Shown piece by piece: positions 63,401-64,000 of a DNA stretch of 64,000 bases (its first letter is position 1; every line of letters starts with the position of its first letter). Where the stretch lies: positions 12,401,030 through 12,465,029 of the forward strand of contig NC_091147.1 of NCBI RefSeq assembly GCF_041381155.1, in the 5' to 3' direction. Position numbers and translations under genes: made by a program. The notes beneath the pieces were generated by a model. That model searched no databases. It worked only from the letters and a program-made list of their open reading frames with translations, and was not told where the DNA came from. Origin of the DNA: Argopecten irradians. Lineage: Eukaryota > Mollusca > Bivalvia > Pectinida > Pectinidae.

Positions 63401-63622
63401 CTGATTCATGACAAGTGTGTGCTTGTGTAAGTATTTCCCAACGAATGAATAGCTTTGTACTTGTAATCCCGGGGCACCAGGATCCACCCCGGTATCGAGG
63501 ATCGCCATAAGGACTCCCTTTCCGTCATAATCAGGATATTTCGTTAAGAATGCTGCTGCTCCAGTCTCCTTTTTGGGAAGGATTCCATCAACGGGAAAAT
63601 CAGCTTCGACAGTAGACGCCAT
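39379..63622 (-). CDS. TPP2: tripeptidyl-peptidase II (TPP2), complete, 29 coding exons
   Basis: Joining the 29 exons listed separately gives 3768 nt, 1255 residues plus stop, with every phase consistent and GT-AG at all junctions; human TPP2 is about 1249 aa. TPP2 is a giant cytosolic S8 subtilase that trims tripeptides from free N termini of proteasome products and assembles into spindle-shaped complexes. The catalytic domain holds Asp43 (ILDTGVDPG), His263 ([13 protein letters not shown], with Ala where many subtilases have Gly in HGTH), the oxyanion AGNNGP at 359-364 and Ser448 ([10 protein letters not shown]). The TPP2-specific middle and C-terminal regions follow, ending [15 protein letters not shown]. 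It looks functional. Five exon junctions carry tandem copies of themselves in adjacent introns. Confidence 0.96.
39935..40054 (-). CDS. TPP2: TPP2 coding exon 28
   Basis: Residues 1187-1226, [20 protein letters not shown] to NDKKCIE. The acceptor TTTTTCAG and the donor GAG|GTGGGT. Confidence 0.93.
40472..40691 (-). CDS. TPP2: TPP2 coding exon 27
   Basis: Residues 1113-1186, [27 protein letters not shown], then a Gln/Glu-rich acidic stretch, to KWAELTDAK. The donor is AAAG|GTTTGT. Confidence 0.94.
40983..41035 (-). repeat. detached single copy of the exon 26 donor repeat
   Basis: The minus strand reads ACACTAGGCCTAATGCCAGC then ACTATCAAAGCGTAAGT. This is the 45-bp unit about 1 kb from the main array, within TPP2 intron 26, and keeps a GTAAGT donor. 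Confidence 0.85.
42057..42326 (-). repeat. 45-bp minisatellite of the TPP2 exon 26 donor (6 units)
   Basis: Units start at about 42057, 42102, 42147, 42192, 42237 and 42282 (plus coordinates). The last one is the real exon end. On the minus strand each carries ACTAGGCCTGATGCCAGCAC then ATCAAAGTGTAAGT. The GT is kept in four units and lost in the two furthest from the exon (GCATAAG). Reading past the real donor gives AAA GTG TAA, an immediate stop. Confidence 0.93.
42290..42420 (-). CDS. TPP2: TPP2 coding exon 26
   Basis: Residues 1070-1113, [19 protein letters not shown] to [14 protein letters not shown], like human AMKTDPRPDAATIK. The donor AAAGT|GTAAGT and about 31 exon bases are repeated as a 45-bp array downstream. 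Confidence 0.95.
42723..42822 (-). CDS. TPP2: TPP2 coding exon 25
   Basis: Residues 1036-1069, [33 protein letters not shown]. Its acceptor and first 29 bases are the last unit of the 60-bp array that extends to 43.6 kb. Confidence 0.95.
42794..43586 (-). repeat. 60-bp minisatellite of the TPP2 exon 25 acceptor (about 13 units)
   Basis: Period exactly 60. On the minus strand each unit holds GTGACCTCTGTATTTCAG|A plus CTTGACTTGGACCATGCCCT, about 31 bp of intron and the first 29 bp of exon 25. Twelve of thirteen units keep the AG; the unit near 43003 has lost it. The copy at 42822 is the one joined to the rest of exon 25. Units differ by only a few bases, so the array is young or homogenised. 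Confidence 0.95.
44300..44480. repeat. dispersed repeat, copy 2 (pair with 5130-5320)
   Basis: It contains AAGACAGTGACTTCCGGTAT, AGTTGGAATCTGTGCATAGC and GTGTGAGAGTACGCTCGCAC, matching the copy at 5.2 kb. It lies in TPP2 intron 24. Confidence 0.6.
44628..44776 (-). CDS. TPP2: TPP2 coding exon 24
   Basis: Residues 987-1036, [20 protein letters not shown], a Lys/Glu-rich stretch, then [13 protein letters not shown]. This is the charged linker seen in human TPP2. Confidence 0.94.
45302..45380 (-). CDS. TPP2: TPP2 coding exon 23
   Basis: Residues 960-986, [26 protein letters not shown], like human GAGPGCYLAGSLTLSKTELG. Confidence 0.95.
45726..45967 (-). CDS. TPP2: TPP2 coding exon 22
   Basis: Residues 880-960, [35 protein letters not shown] to [11 protein letters not shown]. 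The donor ACAA|GTCAGT is set by phase with exon 23. Confidence 0.94.
46331..46468 (-). CDS. TPP2: TPP2 coding exon 21
   Basis: Residues 834-879, [20 protein letters not shown] then [17 protein letters not shown], highly conserved with human TPP2. Confidence 0.96.
46811..46910 (-). CDS. TPP2: TPP2 coding exon 20
   Basis: Residues 800-833, [34 protein letters not shown], matching human LPNNRQLYEMVLTYNFH. Confidence 0.95.
47604..47704 (-). CDS. TPP2: TPP2 coding exon 19
   Basis: Residues 767-800, [19 protein letters not shown] to SLVQPL. Ends in phase 2. Confidence 0.93.
48245..48361 (-). CDS. TPP2: TPP2 coding exon 18
   Basis: Residues 728-766, [20 protein letters not shown] and [13 protein letters not shown], like human ARWWASLSDVNIDYTISFHG. 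Confidence 0.95.
48430..48785 (+). mobile_element. MITE family A, copy 4, in TPP2 intron 17
   Basis: The TIR is TTAAAGATGCTCCACCGCTG with GGCGGTGGAGTATCTTTAA at the other end. The interior is as in the other copies. Confidence 0.85.
49156..49310 (-). CDS. TPP2: TPP2 coding exon 17
   Basis: Residues 676-727, [20 protein letters not shown] to TTQAFQVV. The acceptor is GTTCCCAG and the donor is GTT|GTAAGT. Confidence 0.92.
49490..50435. repeat. tandem repeat of about 155 bp (5-6 units) ending ACAGACAGACAG...AGCGGGGGATAATAA
   Basis: AAGGCATTTAACCTTGTTAC and GAAGAAAATCGGTTAATATT recur at about 49550, 49640, 49800, 49970, 50120 and 50290. The end has CAGACAGACAAACAG and a CCCCCGTTTCAGAGAAAGCGGGGG hairpin. 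It lies in TPP2 intron 16. Confidence 0.75.
50544..50671 (-). repeat. 64-bp tandem duplication of the TPP2 exon 16 donor
   Basis: The two copies (ends near 50607 and 50671) are virtually identical. On the minus strand each has CTGTTGCAG|GTAATTTTC, so the last 9 exon bases and the donor are doubled. Confidence 0.93.
50663..50769 (-). CDS. TPP2: TPP2 coding exon 16
   Basis: Residues 640-676, [20 protein letters not shown] and [14 protein letters not shown]. The last bases and the donor TTGCAG|GTAATT recur exactly 64 bp downstream. Confidence 0.94.
51155..51300. repeat. hairpin repeat in TPP2 intron 15
   Basis: GAACATTCCTTAAAATTAAG at the left pairs with CTTAAAGTTAAGAAATGTTC at the right. The inner CCATAGAAAGCATTACA pairs with TGTAATGCTTTTCTATGG. 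Confidence 0.7.
51340..51416 (-). CDS. TPP2: TPP2 coding exon 15
   Basis: Residues 615-640, [26 protein letters not shown], like human GPLFRVPITAV. The donor is CCAA|GTGAGT. Confidence 0.94.
51868..52025 (-). CDS. TPP2: TPP2 coding exon 14
   Basis: Residues 562-614, [19 protein letters not shown] and [18 protein letters not shown]. This is the TPP2-specific middle domain. Confidence 0.95.
52245..53880. mobile_element. ACAAGAGGCCCAAGGGCC element with tandem units, interrupted by a foldback
   Basis: The head AACAAGAGGCCCAAGGGCC is followed by three or four units of about 155 bp (AACAACACTTTGTCAGGACC; CATTTCATGCAACTTTCAG; GGCGGCCATTTTGGA). It resumes after the insert as AACTGGAAGAGAAGTTCAG and ends GGACGAAACATG...GGTCAGATGACCTAA. 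It lies in TPP2 intron 13. Confidence 0.65.
52864..53745. mobile_element. foldback element of about 880 bp nested in the preceding repeat
   Basis: The termini CACAGGTGTTCGTTTCTAAT and its reverse complement pair for about 185 bp on each side. A second inner inverted repeat (GATTTGTTTTGTCGGCGTTG and CAACGCCGAGAAAACAAAT) forms the centre. GTATAAC flanks both ends directly and is a likely 7-bp target duplication. No coding capacity. Confidence 0.8.
54048..54225 (-). CDS. TPP2: TPP2 coding exon 13
   Basis: Residues 503-562, [33 protein letters not shown] and [10 protein letters not shown]. The acceptor CTGCAG|GTAGAG is duplicated 247 bp upstream. Confidence 0.95.
54208..54600 (-). repeat. older tandem duplication spanning the TPP2 exon 13 acceptor
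   Basis: TTTCTCTACCTGCAGTA, AAGATATTTGATGTGTTGGTC and ACAATAAAAG at 54212-54410 recur as TTTCTCTACCTACAGTA, AAGATATTTGATGTGTTGGTC and ACAATAAAAG at 54464-54600. The decoy acceptor (CTGTAG|GTAGAG) is at 54472, 247 bp from the real one. Copies have diverged more than in the other junction repeats. Confidence 0.8.
55035..55165 (-). CDS. TPP2: TPP2 coding exon 12
   Basis: Residues 459-502, [20 protein letters not shown] to [11 protein letters not shown], the end of the subtilase fold. Confidence 0.94.
55370..55545. mobile_element. MITE family B, copy 2
   Basis: TTTGCATATTACAGAGTTA at the left and ACTCTGTAATATGCAAAT at the right. The inner part has GGTATCGATTGTTAC as in copy 1 (AACAATCGATACC). 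It lies in TPP2 intron 11. Confidence 0.65.
55801..55934 (-). CDS. TPP2: TPP2 coding exon 11 (catalytic Ser)
   Basis: Residues 414-459, [20 protein letters not shown], then [15 protein letters not shown] with the nucleophile Ser448. The donor is ATAG|GTTTGT. Confidence 0.96.
56135..57486. mobile_element. possible TIR element of about 1.35 kb in TPP2 intron 10
   Basis: ATTCCAATTTGATTTCTTGTTC at the left and its inverse GAACAAGAAATCAAATGGGA at the right. No transposase is readable inside, so it would be non-autonomous. Confidence 0.5.
57509..57608 (-). CDS. TPP2: TPP2 coding exon 10
   Basis: Residues 381-414, [20 protein letters not shown] to YTWSSRGPT. The TIR element at 56.1-57.5 kb ends about 22 bp from its donor. 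Confidence 0.95.
57733..57812 (-). repeat. tRNA-like relic (SINE head or tRNA pseudogene)
   Basis: The minus strand reads ACCTCAATCAGTAGAGCGTC (box A-like) and GATTTGAGTCCCAGTCTGGC (box B-like). The stems do not pair well enough for a working tRNA. Confidence 0.5.
57906..58033 (-). CDS. TPP2: TPP2 coding exon 9 (oxyanion Asn)
   Basis: Residues 338-381, [40 protein letters not shown]. The AGNNGP holds the oxyanion-hole asparagine. Confidence 0.95.
58316..58392 (-). CDS. TPP2: TPP2 coding exon 8
   Basis: Residues 313-338, [20 protein letters not shown]. The 69-bp minisatellite lies in the intron just upstream. Confidence 0.95.
58551..59026. repeat. 69-bp minisatellite in TPP2 intron 7 (7 units)
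   Basis: GTCATACGGCCATGTCATCA starts at 58551, 58620, 58689, 58758, 58827, 58896 and 58965. Each unit contains the palindrome-like ATCAAACTTGATATCAGAT. The period is divisible by three, so long open frames occur on both strands; they are not genes. No exon sequence is included. Confidence 0.92.
59377..59531 (-). CDS. TPP2: TPP2 coding exon 7 (catalytic His)
   Basis: Residues 261-312, [16 protein letters not shown] with the catalytic His263, then [19 protein letters not shown] and [10 protein letters not shown]. Confidence 0.95.
59757..59822 (-). CDS. TPP2: TPP2 coding exon 6
   Basis: Residues 239-261, [21 protein letters not shown] 22-codon exon; a hairpin repeat begins about 30 bp upstream of its acceptor. 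Confidence 0.93.
59851..60010. repeat. hairpin repeat next to TPP2 exon 6
   Basis: ATGGATTGAATG-type ends. TTTTTCTAATTTTCATAGTGG at the left pairs with GCAATGAAAATTAGAAAAA at the right, and GCTATGAATAGC pairs with GCTATTCATAGC. Confidence 0.75.
60690..60787 (-). CDS. TPP2: TPP2 coding exon 5
   Basis: Residues 206-239, [18 protein letters not shown] to QYGTISRQ, in the insert before the catalytic His. Ends in phase 1. Confidence 0.93.
61224..61348 (-). CDS. TPP2: TPP2 coding exon 4
   Basis: Residues 165-206, [19 protein letters not shown] to [13 protein letters not shown], matching the human PVYDCLVWHDGEVW segment. Ends in phase 2. Confidence 0.94.
62030..62230 (-). CDS. TPP2: TPP2 coding exon 3
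   Basis: Residues 98-164, [17 protein letters not shown] to KNPSPNQ. This is part of the long insert between the catalytic Asp and His that is typical of TPP2. Confidence 0.95.
62283..62425. repeat. ACAAGAGGCCCAGAGGGCC element in TPP2 intron 2
   Basis: The head is AACAAGAGGCCCAGAGGGCC, then GTATCGCTCACCTGG. The body AAAATTGACTCTAAAAT and CACAGCCATATAATGATTG is the inverse of 4325-4380. It abuts the duplicated exon 2 donor. Confidence 0.65.
62421..62500 (-). repeat. 56-bp tandem duplication of the TPP2 exon 2 donor
   Basis: On the minus strand AGGACGAAAGTTAAAG|GTATGGTC occurs at the real exon end (62487) and again with its end at 62431. Use of the downstream copy would shift frame and meet TAA. 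Confidence 0.9.
62487..62615 (-). CDS. TPP2: TPP2 coding exon 2
   Basis: Residues 55-97, [20 protein letters not shown] to TGRKLK. The donor is AAAG|GTATGG. The last 16 exon bases and the donor recur 56 bp downstream. Confidence 0.95.
62750..62773. repeat. poly(T) tract
   Basis: An uninterrupted run of more than 20 T in TPP2 intron 1. Confidence 0.85.
63461..63622 (-). CDS. TPP2: TPP2 coding exon 1
   Basis: Residues 1-54. It starts [19 protein letters not shown] and includes the catalytic aspartate in [15 protein letters not shown]. The donor is CAA|GTACAA in phase 0. Confidence 0.95.
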
Positions 63623-64000
63623 GTTCGCAGACGATTGTCTTTCGATATCACTAAAACGTTTTCATGAATGGAGTGTTTTTCAAGAGGTTTTGTGACAAAG
63701 ACTCTATTCTAGTTTTAAAGTTTCTTGCACCATCAGCAAAATACTTGTCATATCCAAACTAATATGAAATAGATTAATATGATAATAGTCAAAATTAGAA
63801 CAGAAAATGATAATATATCAACTATTTTAAGCTAAACGAAAAAGACTCAAATAAATATATCCATGTACAATTAAACTATTGGTAAGAGTTACGTCCCTTT
63901 GGTCAGTAACTATTCCACTCAATCGTTAATATAACCAAGGAAATGGGGATATAAAAAGAGTTTGATAATTTTGTATAATTCCAAAAGTTAACGTTAACGT
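63623..64000 (-). promoter_or_regulatory. TPP2: TPP2 5' UTR and upstream region
   Basis: Sequence upstream of the ATG. I see no CpG-rich block, clear TATA box or other gene; the assignment is by position only. Confidence 0.35.

Overview
This looks like an AT-rich animal nuclear genome, most likely a bivalve or other mollusc. The evidence is the intron-rich genes with GT-AG junctions, the high density of short dispersed and foldback repeats, decayed LINEs, a tRNA-derived SINE, and arrays carrying CTGTCCGTC or ACAGACAGACAG ends that I associate with mollusc genomes. There are no prokaryotic operons, CRISPR arrays or rRNA genes. I recognise no LTR or retroviral element.

Layout. (1) 2947-10264, plus strand: a complete four-exon ALG13-type gene (167 aa), the catalytic half of the UDP-GlcNAc transferase that adds the second GlcNAc to dolichol-PP-GlcNAc. 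It is surrounded by foldback elements and tandem arrays. (2) 11704-18851, minus strand: four exons of an SLC16/monocarboxylate-transporter-like MFS carrier. The first coding exon, which should carry the DGGWGW-type motif, was not found. (3) 19-39 kb: gene-poor DNA with three LINE remnants, MITE copies, a decayed repeat-associated ORF, a SINE and long stretches where I recognise nothing. (4) 39379-63622, minus strand: a complete tripeptidyl-peptidase II (TPP2) gene. I traced 29 coding exons with consistent phases, giving 1255 codons plus stop (human about 1249 aa). The Asp, His and Ser of the subtilase triad are all present.

The most notable observation is in TPP2. At least five exon-intron junctions have been tandemly duplicated together with a little exon sequence: the donors of exons 2, 16 and 26 and the acceptors of exons 13 and 25. 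Two became minisatellites. About thirteen 60-bp units each contain the exon 25 acceptor and the first 29 nt of that exon, and six 45-bp units contain the end of exon 26 and its donor. The intact site always sits at the exon and the decoys lie in the intron. In the four cases I could check (exons 2, 16, 25 and 26), using a decoy would shift the frame or add a stop. A 69-bp minisatellite in another TPP2 intron carries no exon sequence.

The three genes have unrelated jobs (ER N-glycan precursor synthesis, plasma-membrane transport, cytosolic peptide degradation). Nothing suggests co-regulation beyond proximity.
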